Positions 12,464-25,926 of a stretch of DNA of 64,000 nt are shown here, piece after piece (within the stretch, counting starts at the first letter, position 1; each line of letters starts with the position of its first letter). Both the position numbers and the translations under genes were made by a program. The stretch spans positions 310,001 to 374,000 of the forward strand of contig FJUW01000021.1 in NCBI GenBank assembly GCA_900074885.1. Direction: 5' to 3'. Under the pieces are notes generated by a model. That model searched no databases. It saw only the letters and a program-made list of their open reading frames with translations, and was not told the origin of the DNA. This DNA is from Rhynchosporium graminicola. Taxonomy: Eukaryota > Ascomycota > Leotiomycetes > Helotiales > Ploettnerulaceae.

Positions 12464-14228
12464 GACAGCGGACGGTCCTCAGGTGCAAAAGGCAGGATCG
12501 TAATTTGCCGCTACTGTATCTTCTACTGTCTCTCTTTCCCTGTCGAGATGGGATGAGCTCGAATTTAAAATTTGAGCGTATCTCCAATTCGAGATAGGCA
12601 GGCAGCCTTCCTCCAGCACAATTCCAATCGAGTATCCCAATCCTTTCAGCTGCTACCCTCCTTGGTTTGAAAGTCGAGTCGTCGACGGTAGGTCTTTGTC
12701 ACCTATACAGACACTTGACTATCGTATTCAATCAAGACCACAGTCAAAGTTGAGGTCGAGAACGAGTTCGTGCTCGGGGGAGCTCCACCAAATTCCCAGA
12801 CCGTAAACAATGCCTTCCTCAAGTACTAAATGCTTCATGCACCGTACATCTCCCCTCAACTACCTATAAAAAAAACAAAAACACCACAAGATTAAAAGAT
12901 AACGAATGCAGCAGACACGGGCATCAAGAGATAGGTAGGTAGTTATCAACGAGAGGACGTCGGGTAAACACAACGACAATAGGCACAAGTAATTAAAGAG
13001 CGTGAGTTATACAACACAATACCAACTAACCCAACTGGCGGGATAGGAGGAGGTCGGAGCTGGCTGGCTGGGAGAAGCAGTGGAGTGGAGCTGGATGGAA
13101 GCCCCAATCTAAGCTCGTTCAGGGGTCTGCTCAGGGGACCGACATGAGATGGGATGCTGTGATTGGTGGATGAGCACGCGAATAACAACGCTAAAAAGCT
13201 GACTGAAAAGGAGACGAAGGCCGGGATCTACCAGAGTAAGAGGGACGACGGACCGGAGAGATAAATAGCTAATCATCTAATTTTCCATTATTACCTAGGA
13301 GAACCGACGACTGTATTCGCTGCTTCCATCCCTTTCATCATAACAAATGTTTCATGTCTCTATATCGTTTATTATCAGTAAGTACAGTAAGAGGGAGCTG
13401 AAAGCATATCACGATCACATCTACTCGATATACTCGTTGTATAATGAATAAATTGCCTTGCGAAATTGGTAGGCTCACATAGCGAAGCTGCTCAAACCTT
13501 CTTAAATAACTGCTTTTCTTAGCACTTCCACAATCCCTTATATTAGGGGTAAGCTGACGAGGGGTATATAAACAAACAAATTCACTAGGTCCTCACTCAC
13601 ACGCACCAACCAGAATCCGATCGGCAACTAAGGTAGGTGGTTAGCACGTCCTTTTATCTTCGTTTCTTTTCTTCCCTCCTATTTCATTTCCGTACTGGCA
13701 CGAGATACCTAGTCTACGCGTATAGTCAGTCTGTCCTCCGAAAGAGGCGCCGTGAGCCAGCCAATAGGAAAGAAAAGCTATTCACATACTACATTGCATT
13801 ACATCTGCATGCAGGACCCTGCCTTCATGTCAGCGTGAATATACCCAAGTCCTCCCCCAAATCACAGAGAGTAAATCACAGAGTAAATAATTTCCAATGT
13901 TGTCATGTTAATCTTTCTATTCCTCTGTAGCCCTTGCACCCACGGCATTCCTTGCATGACACAATCATACAAGTCGGCATATCAGATATTACCTTACGTG
14001 TGCCGCAATCATCAGAAATGATACGTATGCTAGAAAAAGCACCGCATCCATGACATATGTACAACAGGATGCAACCCCGCCACTCCATAAAATCCGGAAA
14101 GCAAAAATATAAAATCGACCATTAATGTCCAGTCCCCGAGCGACCCAGCCCCGGAAAAAGCAATATCCATCAACCTCTCGTAAACCAACGCCAAGAACTC
14201 ATACTTTGCCCCCGTACTTTGACACACC
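12464..14228. other. Intergenic region upstream of the TBC gene and downstream of TOP2
   Basis: About 1.8 kb holding the TBC gene promoter and leader on one side and the TOP2 3' UTR on the other. Several pyrimidine or purine tracts are present. No coding region or RNA gene is supported. Confidence 0.5.
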
Positions 14229-17200
14229 TTACTCGCTCTCATCAAAATCATCCTCGCTCTGCTCCTCCACAAGCGCAGACTCATCATTATCATCAACATC
14301 CATCTCGTCGTCATCCTCCGAGTCAATGTAAACGACTTTCTTAGTCTTTGCGACGACTGCAGCTGCTCTCGCCGGTCGGCCTCTCGCAGCCGGCTTAGGT
14401 GGTGAATCATCATCATCATCCATTTCGATATCCTCATCTTCGTCCTCACTAAACGCCTTCTTCGACGTAAGTTGCATCTTGCTCTGCTTAGCGGCATATG
14501 CTTTAGCAGCTGGTGAGAGTTGAGTTGGCTTTGCGGGCTCGACAGCTTTCTTGGGTGCGGGTGCTTTCTTGGGCTTCGGAGCTGGCTTTGCAGCTGGCTT
14601 TGAAGCGGCCTTGAGAGCTGGTGCCTTAACAGGAATCTTCTTCGTGACGGGGATCAATTCATCATCATCATCAGATAAAAAGCTGTCCAGGTTATCCTTG
14701 GCGGGAGGTGCCTTGTGAGGAGATGATCTAGCAAGCATCTCGTAATTCGTCTCGTCAGCATCATCACTCAGATCGAAAGTGCGGCTAGGTTTGGACTTGA
14801 GCTTCTGGAATTCCGTGCCGTGACTGCTGGTCGGACGCGCAGAAGTGTGCAGAGAGAAATCGCGAGCATTGGCGGTAGTGGTACTAGGCTCACCTCCACC
14901 AATGCCTTTAACCATAGCACCGATGTCTCCTAGGAATTTTCCATCATCACTTTCAGACTCCTCGTCGTCACTGATAACAAATCTCTTGGGAGCCGCAGCC
15001 GCAGCACGCTTTGCGCGTCCATTCGCAGGCTGTTCGCTAGGTGCACGGCTAGGTCCTCGTGATGACTCCTTGGAAGACTCCTTCTTGACGGCAGGTTTAA
15101 CTGCTCTCAAGGCATCAAAATCATCATCTGACATTCCATCAGAGACACCAGCAGAATCGTCATCGTCAGCACCGTCACTGCCCAAGCTGGGCTTCTTTGG
15201 CTTCCCCTTGAACATGTCGAGGAATCGTTGGTGTTGCTTGTTCTCAACCTTGATGACGCCCTTGGCTATGCTGGCTTTGAGAGGCTTTGGGTTGTACTCG
15301 GCATCGGCTGCCTTTGCTGGTCGACCACGACCTTTACCTCCAGCTCCGATCTTTTTAGAAACACGCCGGTTTGTGCTGCGAATGCTCTTCTGATAATCTT
15401 CCTCTTCCTTCAGTTGCGTCTCCCACTCTTCGACGAACTCGTCAAGATCCTTGCACCAGAGATCCTTCTCACTGAGCTTCTCCATGGTGTCATGTTCCTC
15501 TTTTTTAGCTATCATCTGAGCCTTGAGTTTTTCAACACGTTCATGGGTAAGGGACCAGATAGGCAACTGTCAATGTATCAGTGAATGCTGGTAGTGTTCC
15601 GGGGTATAAGATCTCACTCCAAGCAGATAGTCAAAATCTCTAGCTCCAGCATCCTCATCGACAGAAGGCTCTTCATCATTCTCCACCACATCATCGGTCT
15701 CGCCAGCTTTCTGGGCGTCCTTGACCTTGGAAAATGCCTCGTATCCTCGTTTACGAAGTTCAGCGACAAGAACCGGCTTCTTCTTCTTAGAGACCACGAG
15801 CTTATTGTCGATGATCTCCATAACGAACCTAGCCTGGTTCTGGAGCTTTCGGTACGCCGTGTTGATTTGTGACAACCAATATGCCTAGAAGCTGTTAGCT
15901 TGTGACCGAAACGTCATACAAACGAAACTTACCTTTCGCTTCGTGTAGAGGGCCAGACGATACACGTAGTACTCCTCAAGAATATCCTCGACTTTCTCAT
16001 ACTTTTTAATCTGCCCACGATGATCAAATGCAACAAGATTAGATGTAGCAATTGTCTTGTTCAGCTTGAAACGCTCTGGCAGTCCGTCTGCTAGTGCTGA
16101 CTGCATATGCTTCTCGTCCAATTGAATGACAAAGTGCACATTCTTGTGATCGTTGTACTCCTTGTAATCCTTGATGAAAGATGGGACCTTTTCTGCCTTG
16201 ATGATTTCCTCGAGCTTTCCTTTGTAGTCATCGGTCCAGACTCGAATAGGCAATTCAGTGATCTCGACCTCGTTATTGCCGATATCCCTAATGACACCAT
16301 TGAAATTGTATCGATTTGGGCCGGCTTCCTCGGGGGTACCTTTCCAGCCACGGAACCATGGCATCATGGTCTGGAAGGGTTGTTCCTCGTTACTGCCCTC
16401 TTCAAGTCGGCCCATTCGACGCTTTAGATTGTTGACGATATCGACGGGATGATAATTGGGTATTGTGGTACTCCACCCAGTGCCAATTCCATCTGCACCA
16501 TTGATCAGGACCATAGGCACAACTGGACAGTATAGTTGCGGCTCAATAATCTTGCCATCATCAACATTGTGTTCGTAGAGTGGCTCATCAAGAGCAGAGA
16601 AAACTCTACGAGCGAAGGGGGACAGTCTGGTGAAAATGTAACGAGGACTAGCAGCATCACTGCCTCCCGATAGCCTAGAACCGAAAGATCCACTCGGTTC
16701 CAAGCAGTTCACGTTGTTTGAGCCGATGAAGTTCTGGGCCAGACCAACAATAGTCATGTGCATGGAAGTTTCGCCGTGATGATAAGCAGCGTGCTCGGAC
16801 ACGTATCCTGCTAGCTCGACAACTTTCATGTCTTTGGTGAGATTTCGCTTGAAGCAAGCAAACATAACCTTTCGTTGACCAGGCTTTAATCCATCAATGA
16901 CCGACGGGATTGATCTGAGATTGTCTGCCATACTGAAGAGAATGAGCTCCTTGTTAACAAAGTTGTCGTACGTAATAGTCTTCGTAGAATGATCAAGGAA
17001 AGTTCCGGGAAGGAAGTTACCAAGCCATTGTTTACGAGCATCTGCTTTCTTCTTCGAGAATGCCAAGTCGATCAATTCCTCTTCTTCCGGCTTGATCACC
17101 TCGAATTCTCGCAAGTGATCGTCCAGGTTACTGAAGTAGACTTGGGCATCTTCAGGCAAACTGGTTCCCAATCCCTTGTAGTACTTGTGTTTCCAACCTC

Positions 17201-19555
17201 TATCATTGGAATGTGCCTCCTTCCATGTCTCGTATTGGGGCATAGTGAAGAAAGATCTCTGGCTGATTGGTTTCTTAGGATTATTACCCTTCCAGACCTT
17301 AACAATAGGCGTGATGAATTCTCGGAAGAAATCTGGAAGCTTGAGCAAGCTGGGAAACTGAACTTGCAGGAAGTTGATTAGCAGGCCTTTGATGTGACTA
17401 CCATCGTGGTCCTGATCAGCCATGATCATGAGATGTCCATATCGAAGTCCGGTGGTATCCTTGTAGTTCTGCTTATGCTTCAAGCCCAAGAACTGCTTGA
17501 TGTTCTGAATTTCGGCGTTCTTACCGATTTGATCGATGGAAGCATCGCGGACATTGAGAAGCTTACCACGAAGTGGGAAGACACCAATACGGTCAGGATC
17601 AAGAACAGCTCTGCCAGCAACTGCAAGAGACTTGGCGGAATCTCCCTCAGTGAGAATCAAGGTACACTCGTGTCCTCGCTTCGTACCAGCAAGATTGGCG
17701 TCGACGAGCTTAGGATTATTCATGCGAGATCGCTTGTTTCCATCACTCTTGGCAAGCACTTGATCTGCCTTTGCCTGTTGGAAGTTCAAGATGTTCTGGA
17801 CGGCATCCGTCTGGCCAATCTTCTTCAAGAATCCTTCGGTGAGAATACATTTGCTTCCAAATTGCTTGGCTTTGGTGGTCAATTGCTCCTTCGTCTGAGA
17901 TGTGAAGGCAGGATTGACAATCAAACAGTTGACAAACAGGAATATGTGATTCCGAATTTGATTAGTCTTCAAAGCCGTCCCCTTGGCGTTCTTCTTCTTG
18001 ACAACGTCCAACAACTTATCGCAGATTTGATCCGCAATATAGTTGACATGGGTACCGCCTGAGGTCGTGGCGATCGAGTTGACAAAAGACACTTGCTGGA
18101 ATGAACCGTCTGAGACTGCAAAACCGACCTCCCATTTGTCATGTGACTTAGGATCTTCGATGATCACAGTTGTGGCTGGTGCTTCTGCTCCATCCTCCAA
18201 TCCACGCTCCTTGTTGATGGCCTTGGCATACATTTCAATGTACTTCTTGAAGTCCATTTTGATGAGTACACCGTTCAGTGTGACCTTAACGCCCTTGAGC
18301 GTTCCTGCCATATCATAGACACGACGCTTGACCAGAGCCTCGAAATCATCGTCTATGTTGTTCATCTTGAAGCGCCGATAGTCGGGTGTGAATGTGATGC
18401 GGGTAAAGTCCGAAGATTTGCTGGAGGAGATCTTGGCCTTGCCCATCTTCCCCATATTGTCTGTCCATGTTTGCTTATATCTCTTTCCCGTATTTGAGTC
18501 CTGAGTCTCCAGCGTGAATTCGGTACTGAAGATATTACAGAGCTTAGCACCATACCCGTTTCGCCCACCGGTTGTCTTCTCTTCGTCATCATCGTAGTTG
18601 GATCCTGTCAAGAGGTGACCGAAAATCATTTCGGGGATGTAAATCTCCTCTTTCTACGAGTGGGTCAGCATGCATGTAAGAGTCGAGAATCGGATGCCAT
18701 TACCTTGTGGATCTCAATGGGAATACCAGCTCCATCGTTCTCGATACTGATCTCCCCCTTCTCTCGGTCTACAGCGACTTTGATGTTCTTCATAGAAGGA
18801 TCACGCTGCTTGTTGTCGGCAGCATTGACCAGAATCTCGTCAAAGATCTTGTATAAACCAGGAACAAAGGTAATCTTGCGAAGCTCCATTTGAGAAATCT
18901 CCGAGTTATATACCCACATGGTTTGTTCCGTACTCTCCACAGATCCAATATATGTATCGGGACGCTTGATGATGTGTTCCAATTGCGTGAGTTTTTGGTA
19001 CTGCTCGGTTGCATCCTTCTTGCCCTTGGGCTTGGGTTTGGCTGCTGCAGGGCTATCAAGAGCTATGCTTTCATTTGCCATATCTGCCAGAGGCTTACTA
19101 CCACCACCTTTCTTGACCGGAGCCTTCTTTTGCTTCTTGGAGCTTGGCGGGGTATTCGAAAGCAAAGAAGCGTCGTCATGTAGTAAAGAGTCGACCTCTG
19201 AAGGGACATCTTCATCGTCACTGTCTGGCTTAGGGCGCTTCTTTGAGGCAGGTTTTGCAGCAGCCTTTGGGGCTTTGAGAGTTGTCTGAACCATTTTCTT
19301 TGGTGCTGTGGCCTTTGGGACTTTAGGTACCTTGGGAGCGGTAGTTTTTTTCGTGGCAGGCTTTGCTTTTGGTTTCTGAATGAATAAAGGTTAGCCACGA
19401 TCAATTGCGACTGGCAGATGAGGACATGGCGAGAATCGAATGCTTTAATATAATACATGACTTTGGGTAGTACTCACAACTGCAACTGGCGCAAAGTCGT
19501 CCGAGTCGCTCTGAATAGCGGCGAAGACCGAGTCCTCCATCGCGGAGTCGGACAT
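14229..19555 (-). CDS. TOP2: DNA topoisomerase II, 5 exons
   Basis: Relaxes and decatenates DNA in the nucleus by ATP-dependent strand passage. Exons on the minus strand: 19555-19478, 19375-18704, 18653-15933, 15884-15618, 15566-14229 (5076 nt, 1691 aa); introns are 102, 50, 48 and 51 bp. The N-terminus is basic and disordered. The GHKL ATPase follows, with FDEILVNAADN near residues 204-214 and the GGRNGYGAKL loop near residues 279-288. The TOPRIM domain shows EGDSA near residue 586 and the metal-binding MADQDHDG near residues 662-668. The catalytic tyrosine is in SPRYIFTRL, near residue 922. The last exon encodes a Lys/Ala/Pro-rich, acidic C-terminal tail with many Ser-Asp/Glu clusters that are likely CK2 sites. 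All key residues are present. Length agrees with other filamentous fungi. Confidence 0.97.
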
Positions 19556-22500
19556 GACTGTGGGTGAGCGCGATAAAGCGTTCAGTGTTGTGAGGTCCTC
19601 GAGATGTAGCTAGGGGGGAATGTGAGAGGGCTGATCTCGAGCTCGATCGTAATTAAGACAAGGTGCGCAATCCGGTGAATTGATCAAAAGAGTGACTACG
19701 GTAGAAGACGTTCAAGTCGTGCGTGTGTATGTAGGTGTATAGTCGAGATTTTGGTAGTCGGGATTATTTTGGGTCAAGGAGTTGTTCAAAGCGTGAGCGT
19801 GTTGACTGGTGGTGGCTCTTCAAGGAGCCGTTTGTTGTTTTGATTGCAAGCGGGACGCGACTGGTCCAATCTACAATCGAAGCTAAATAACGTTCAGCCC
19901 GGTAGCCAAGACTATCTAGTGTATTCTGGCCTCAGGCTATACACGATCGAGTTTAAGGCACTAATGCTTCATGCGGCCGCCCTTACAATTTTCCGAGCCG
20001 GTTGCACTTCCCCAGTTCCCCAGTTCCCCAATTCCAGGTCTTCCTCCATATTCACGGCTTCATCCTACCTAGGTACCAATGTTGCATCCAATTCATAATT
20101 GTGCTATCACGGAAGAGGCCGACCTGTGACTATGCTTCTCCCTCAATCTCCTTTGGCTGTGTAATTTTCAAGAATTCTTCGCTTGTCTTTGTTTTGATCA
20201 GGAAATGTGGGCTTACAGTATTACCTAGTCTATATTTGATGGCCTCCCGATCTCTATCTCCTCTTGCCCCTAGAAGCTCTCACTCTACTTCTGCGCCTAT
20301 CTTCCAGGGTAGCGGATTCGCCCACGAGAGAGCTCAACATGCCATTGCCATGAGGTGTGGCCATTGTGCCATCCCTCGATGTGTTACAGCATCTCACGAG
20401 ATCGGCCTTGGGCATGGCTAGCTCACGACAGATCTATTGTTGGAATTATCATTCTCAATATCGACCGTCAGTCGTCATCTCTCGGATTATCACAACAGTC
20501 TCCTGCGTATACTCCGCCGTTTCAGTGTAACTGTCAGGCTTTCCTTTTGCTATAGCCAACTTCCGGCCACTCTGCAAGAAGCCGTCACTGCTGCCGCATA
20601 GGTAACAAAGTCCCGATCAAGCCCCATATTGGCTTCCAGGTTATCTCTGTACCTCTCCACGCGTTCATCGAGAGATCTGAAACAGCAACGGCTATCAGAA
20701 CAACAGCCGACACTAGAAAACTCCCTCCTGGCATGGTTTGTACCAACACCTGCTCGTTTGAGGTCTTACTGCATGGTTTTAGAGTTTCTGAAACCGCGCT
20801 TCGTCTATTGCCGACAGAAGTACCACCTCTCCAGCTCCAACGCAACCTGACCTCTAAGTATCTATGTGAAGGATGACAGTTGGTTACGATATTCTGATTT
20901 GCCGGTATCACTCACAATATGTCAAGCCAGAACTTCCGGCCCCTTACACCTGCCTGTCGATGTTGTCGAGTCTGCTCGGAGGCTTTGGTGACACTCTCCG
21001 GTAGACACATGTCGTGTTCAACTCAGTCATCCAGTCGTCTGCTTTGTCCATTTCCTACCCCTCGTCCGTTTGCTTAATTTTGTAGGCGACAACGTGATTA
21101 GCCGGGAGGACGAAGTCAGTGCATACGGCTGACGGAGAAGTGCATGTTTTGAGCCATATCGTGTTGTACACACTGACTCAAAAATCGCACTACGCACGAC
21201 TCGAGGGCAGGTACCAGCTCAGGCTCTGCAAGCTATTCTACGATCCATACACACCCTACCTTGGATTGACTTATCATTGCTAGCTAGTATGAATCATCTT
21301 GATTTGTGATTGCAAACGCTTTCTTGCTATTAGGTTACTTTTTTTTACCGGAGAAAGGGTGTTTCAGATCACACAGATGACAAGGGAAGTGCAGCAATTG
21401 TCTTTCTAACGACACATTTTGAGATAGCCTCCTCGTCATTAGTATCAGGACAGCCAGCAGGTAGTATCGCACGCGTGCTTGCACCACATCTCAAGCAAAA
21501 GTTTCAAGTGACAGCGGCAAGGAACATTTCCACGGATTTCTCGAAGGGCCGTAGAAGGTCTTTCAAGACCCTGGAGAAATATGTGATAGATCGGCTACGA
21601 GCATGGAGCTTCAGAGCAGCCCTGCGAGATATTGAATCACTTCAAAAAGACTCGCCGAGAAATTCTCTCCAAGGTCTGACAGTCGTGACATCTTTCTCTC
21701 CAGCACTATTCCCTAAACATTGGATGGAGTTTGGAGAAATGCTATCCACGTGCATCGAGTCAAGCAAGCTGTTTCTGAGCCATTGGCCAAGTGGTCCGAT
21801 TTCTTTGTCTGTCTGTCTGTAAAAAGTGGTTGATCATTGCGGAAGCTCATCCGCAAAGCCTGCAGCCTCCCGGCCCAAGACTCCTGGCCAGCATGTGTGC
21901 CCAGCGAATCTCCTCTCCACTTTCAAACAAGCTCTGCTCCTGATCGGGCTGTGGCACGAATGACTCTGGTATCAAACTCACTTGTGGATGTTGGCCAGGT
22001 GCCATATGCTGTCAGGCTACTGGTCGCTGGCGGTTGCTACCACTCCCCATTAGGCAATTCCACCTACTTTAGGGGTCTAGTAAAACACTCTCCCTCGATA
22101 TTCGACCTACATGTGCCTACAAGTTGCTCGTGGCTCTGTTGGCCCTTTAGACGGGTACGGGAATGGAGAAACTTCAGAGAAGCGTTCTGGAATTCGTTTG
22201 AAAGCGTCATTCCGTCAACTCGGACTCCCTCTTGTTCGTGATACTATCTTGACAGGAAGTTATAAAGCAGGAAACCACCTCTCAAACCCTGAAATTCTCT
22301 CGGAATCCATGAAAATCCCGTTATACTCTCAATACTTCAGTCTTTGGTAAGTAATCTCGCCCTCGGATTTTGAAGGAGCGGTGGAGACGTGCAAACGGAT
22401 TCTTCAGCTACCCCAGGTCGATCCCTAGACACACCAACAAAGAGAACTTCCACACTGAATTTGCTGACCGTCGTTAGAGACACCAGTGCCAGCCCTGAAC

Positions 22501-22818
22501 CGCAGGAAGGTGGACCGCGCGTTGAAGTCGAAGAATTTTATGCCCAAGCTTCGCTATTTACCAATATCTCATATTAAAGACCGCGAATGAGCCATTCCTC
22601 AAATCTGTTTGCTCGATCCAAAATAGCGGTATTCGGATCTGCACGCCAGTCTGCTTGCCGCCTTGGTTCCTCACCAGATTTTGGTTGCCTTCGAAGAACG
22701 ATTTCTACCCTGTACTTCCTGCACTTCCTGCAGACCTGGACTGGCTGGATTCACTGGAAGACTTATTTCTCCGAACCCAACAACACACACTCCCTCACTC
22801 AGTTACTCACTCACCGCC
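19556..22818. other. Long divergent intergenic region between TOP2 and the APSES factor gene
   Basis: About 3.3 kb between two divergently transcribed genes, so it holds both promoters. Tandem CCCAGTTC-like units lie at 20009-20035. Open frames of 60-140 codons occur on both strands (for example 21475-21822), but none resembles a known family. CA/CT-rich DNA at 22780-22815 directly precedes the downstream start codon. The large size would fit a transcription-factor gene with a long 5' leader, but that is inference. Confidence 0.5.
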
Positions 22819-24736
22819 ATGCTTTCCGTGGCATCGCTTCTTAACCCTGTCAGGCCAGAACCACGGGGCCTACTTCCTTCCTCAAGTCCTTCTTCTTCAT
22901 TTTACACCACATCTTCAGCTCATAATAGTCCTCCCTTATCACTATCAACTCATCACTCTTCCAGAAAGATCAAGATGACTAAGGACGGTGCTGTTTTTGC
23001 CAAGGGGAAGTTAAAGGGAGAGGTCAATTTCCCTCCGTTTGAATGTCTGGATGAGGAAGTTCTTCGGGAGATCCGAAAATTCCAAGTCTTCCCGCTTGGG
23101 AACATCCAAGAATACGCTCGCCACATTCCTTATAACAGCGAGAAGAAGACATTCCTGGAGAAAACTGGCAGGGAGAGTTTCGAAGGTACAATCATAATTT
23201 ACCAACTCACGATGTACCTTGCTGACTTCGAGATGCAGTCTTCCAGTATGTATTCAAGGTCCCCGGAGACGACAAGGAATATGTTGTGATGTGGGATTAC
23301 AATATTGGACTTGTCCGCATCACACCTTTCTTCAAATGCTGCAAATACTCAAAGGTCAGAGACAAACCTCAACAGCTTCTGCTCACAACGATATATATTG
23401 AGCTTTCGCTAATGATCCAGTAGACTACACCAGCAAAAATGTTGAATATGAACACCGGCCTCAAAGAAATCACGCACAGCATCACGGGCGGTGCTCTCGC
23501 AGCACAAGGTACATGTTCTCACCACAAACTCCTTTCCTACTGTCGAATACTTACTGACGTCCTATATCAGGCTACTGGATGCCCTTCTCCTGCGCCCTCG
23601 CAGTCTGCACCACCTTCTGCTCCCATATTGCCCCAGCTCTAATCCCCATCTTTGGGCCCTCCTTCCCCTCCCTCTGCGTCCTTCCTGAAGCTCCCGAACA
23701 CGGACGCATGGTTATCGACTCTGAAATCACCCACGAAGCCACCATGGAAGCCGAAGCCTTCCGCCTCCAATACAGCAACTACCCAGCCCCACGCTCATCC
23801 ACCTCAAACTCCATTCGAGAAAACTACTCGAGCTCGCCAATGCACACCAGTGATCGTGAACGAGATCGCATGTCTGCAACTCCAAGTACTGGTATGAGAC
23901 ATACGCCGCCGAATCTTGGCAGGAGCTTGAGATTAAAAAGGGCGTTTGGGGGAGACAGTCCGTATGGGATGATGACGGACACAGATTTCGATACTAATGC
24001 TAGTGAGAGTGATGGGGATGGGTATTTCCTCAGTCCGGTTACGCCGATCTCTACAAGTAGTGTGCTTTCACCCTCGCACTCCCACTCGCACTCCCATTCT
24101 CATTCGCAAACACATACTCTCGGCCCAGCAGGTGGTACCCAACCCGTCTTGTTCCCCTGGAAAGCATCTAACATGGCATCTCATAACCTCAACTCCTCTA
24201 TCAACGTCAACATCTCCTCTCACCACCCCAACATCTACTCTCACTCTCACGCATACAAAGGCCCCAACCCACTCCTAAGCGCCATTCCCCGCTCCACCGG
24301 CCTCGATGTCGCTATGAGCGGTACATGGCAATCCCGCACAGGACCCATCAAGCGCCGCGTCGAAGAAGTAGATGCCGATGATGAGTACGACGGCGAGACA
24401 GCTAGTGTTGCGACGGATGACAAGGGGAGTCTTTCGGATGGTAAGGGAATGTGGAGTGGAAGTGGAAATGGAAGTGGGAGTGATAGGGAGATAGATGATG
24501 GTGGTAGTATTGGTAGTGGCGGCACGGAGAAGAAAGCCGCGTTCTTGCTCATGAAACTTAGTGTTCGAGATGGGGACTGCGGTGCGGATTGTCAGAAGGC
24601 AGCGAGGGATAGGAACGGCCAGGAGAGTGTGACGGGCATGGCTAGGCCACATCCCCTTGATCAAGGTGCTAGTGCTTTTGGGTTTGTGGGTGGTGAGGGC
24701 CCGAGGATTAAGAGACGGAGAGCTACTTCTATGTGA
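22819..24736 (+). CDS. APSES/KilA-N-type transcription factor, Xbp1-like, 4 exons
   Basis: A sequence-specific DNA-binding regulator of the fungal APSES group. Exons: 22819-23185, 23239-23354, 23424-23508, 23571-24736 (1734 nt, 577 aa). The start lies in a CCGCCATGC context; a second in-frame ATG at 22975 would skip a Ser/Pro-rich leader. The DNA-binding domain spans about residues 60-200. It includes [57 protein letters not shown], and [17 protein letters not shown], a pattern I associate with fungal Xbp1-like stress and quiescence repressors. The remaining 370 residues are disordered, with a Ser-His repeat ([13 protein letters not shown]), acidic stretches and a basic end (KRRRATSM). The 5' splice joins were chosen to keep the conserved [13 protein letters not shown]. 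The exact subfamily was judged by eye. Confidence 0.8.
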
Positions 24737-25926
24737 TGGGATGTGATGCGAAGCGAGAGCTTTTGTTCACATTGATGAGTTGGAGTTTTGGGATGGCTTT
24801 GAGGATAGGATATGGGGTCAGGAGCACAGGTTTGGCTTGGGAAGATCTGGATGGTATTTTTTGGCACGGAAAATTCGGATGGCGTAGTAGGCGAGGCGTA
24901 CACGTTGTTTTCACTTGAACTTTACTTGGCATAGAAATGGTTGTGAAGAACAAAATCGGATGTACCTTCTTGCAATCTCAAGATCCGGCATGGTTTTCGA
25001 AGAGACGGGAGTTGAAAAATCGGATGGGGTATCGGAAGATAGTAGTACGTACACAATATACGGGGTACGTGGAGGATGGATGTATTCAAGGCATGTCTGT
25101 CCATACATTGACACTGTACAATTAGCATAACAGCATAGAGAACCGTGTAATTCGTTTGGCTTGAAGTGTATTTTGGATATGACTCCTAATGATGACAATT
25201 TAGTTGCTGTCTCATTGGTAGACTGGAAAGACAACTCGTCAGATCGCCGTATAGAAGTAGCCTATGTTCGCTTGGCATCGCTCCAGCTTGATCCGACGAT
25301 GATCGAAGCCCCAACACTACGACAGTGCAACGAACCTGAATCAGCTACGCCTCCCTCACACAAACCCCTTCCAAGTCTCCGCAAGCAAGGCAAGCCTCCT
25401 GAAACAGAACGAAACGCATCGCTGCCACGCGAGAAGGACGCAGCTCTCGTTACACTTACACATCGTGATGTGTGACCTTCTCTCGGAGCAGCCATGCAGG
25501 TTCGTGCTACTGCAACCTGCCTGCCATGCATGCGTAACAGCAGCAAGCTAGGTAAATCTTCTCTTTACATGACAAATACGGAAGAAGCAGGGACCCTTCG
25601 CCGTCGCCGCGTGGCTTGTTCTTCTGTCAGAAAGAGAAGAGATAACGTTTTTTGGCCCTGAATCTGTTCCTGTTTCTCTCCTTCTGTTGTAATGCGGTGC
25701 TACCACAGGTACCCGTGGACGCCTTTTGACCGCGAAATCTTGCATTTCCTTGCCCAATGCGTCTTATCGCCGAATCGAACCAAGGGCCAAGGGAGTCGAA
25801 AATTTTGTGCTCATGCAATGCACACCCGTCTACTAAGCTAGTTTCAACCGAACATGGTTAGCATTCTTCGATTAGACGATGCGAGCTTCAACATCAGGCA
25901 ATGAATTTTTGGCTCTAGCGGTAGGT
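24737..25926. other. Intergenic region between convergent genes
   Basis: About 1.2 kb of 3' flanks. Short open frames on both strands overlap each other and are not conserved to my knowledge. No RNA gene or repeat was seen. Confidence 0.5.

Noticed and set aside
24064..24115. CAC/TCC-rich repeat considered as a minisatellite
   Set aside because: It lies in frame inside the APSES factor and simply encodes a Ser-His repeat.
25770..25800. GAATCGAACCAAGG, resembling a minus-strand tRNA T-loop
   Set aside because: The flanking bases do not form the T stem and no cloverleaf fits.
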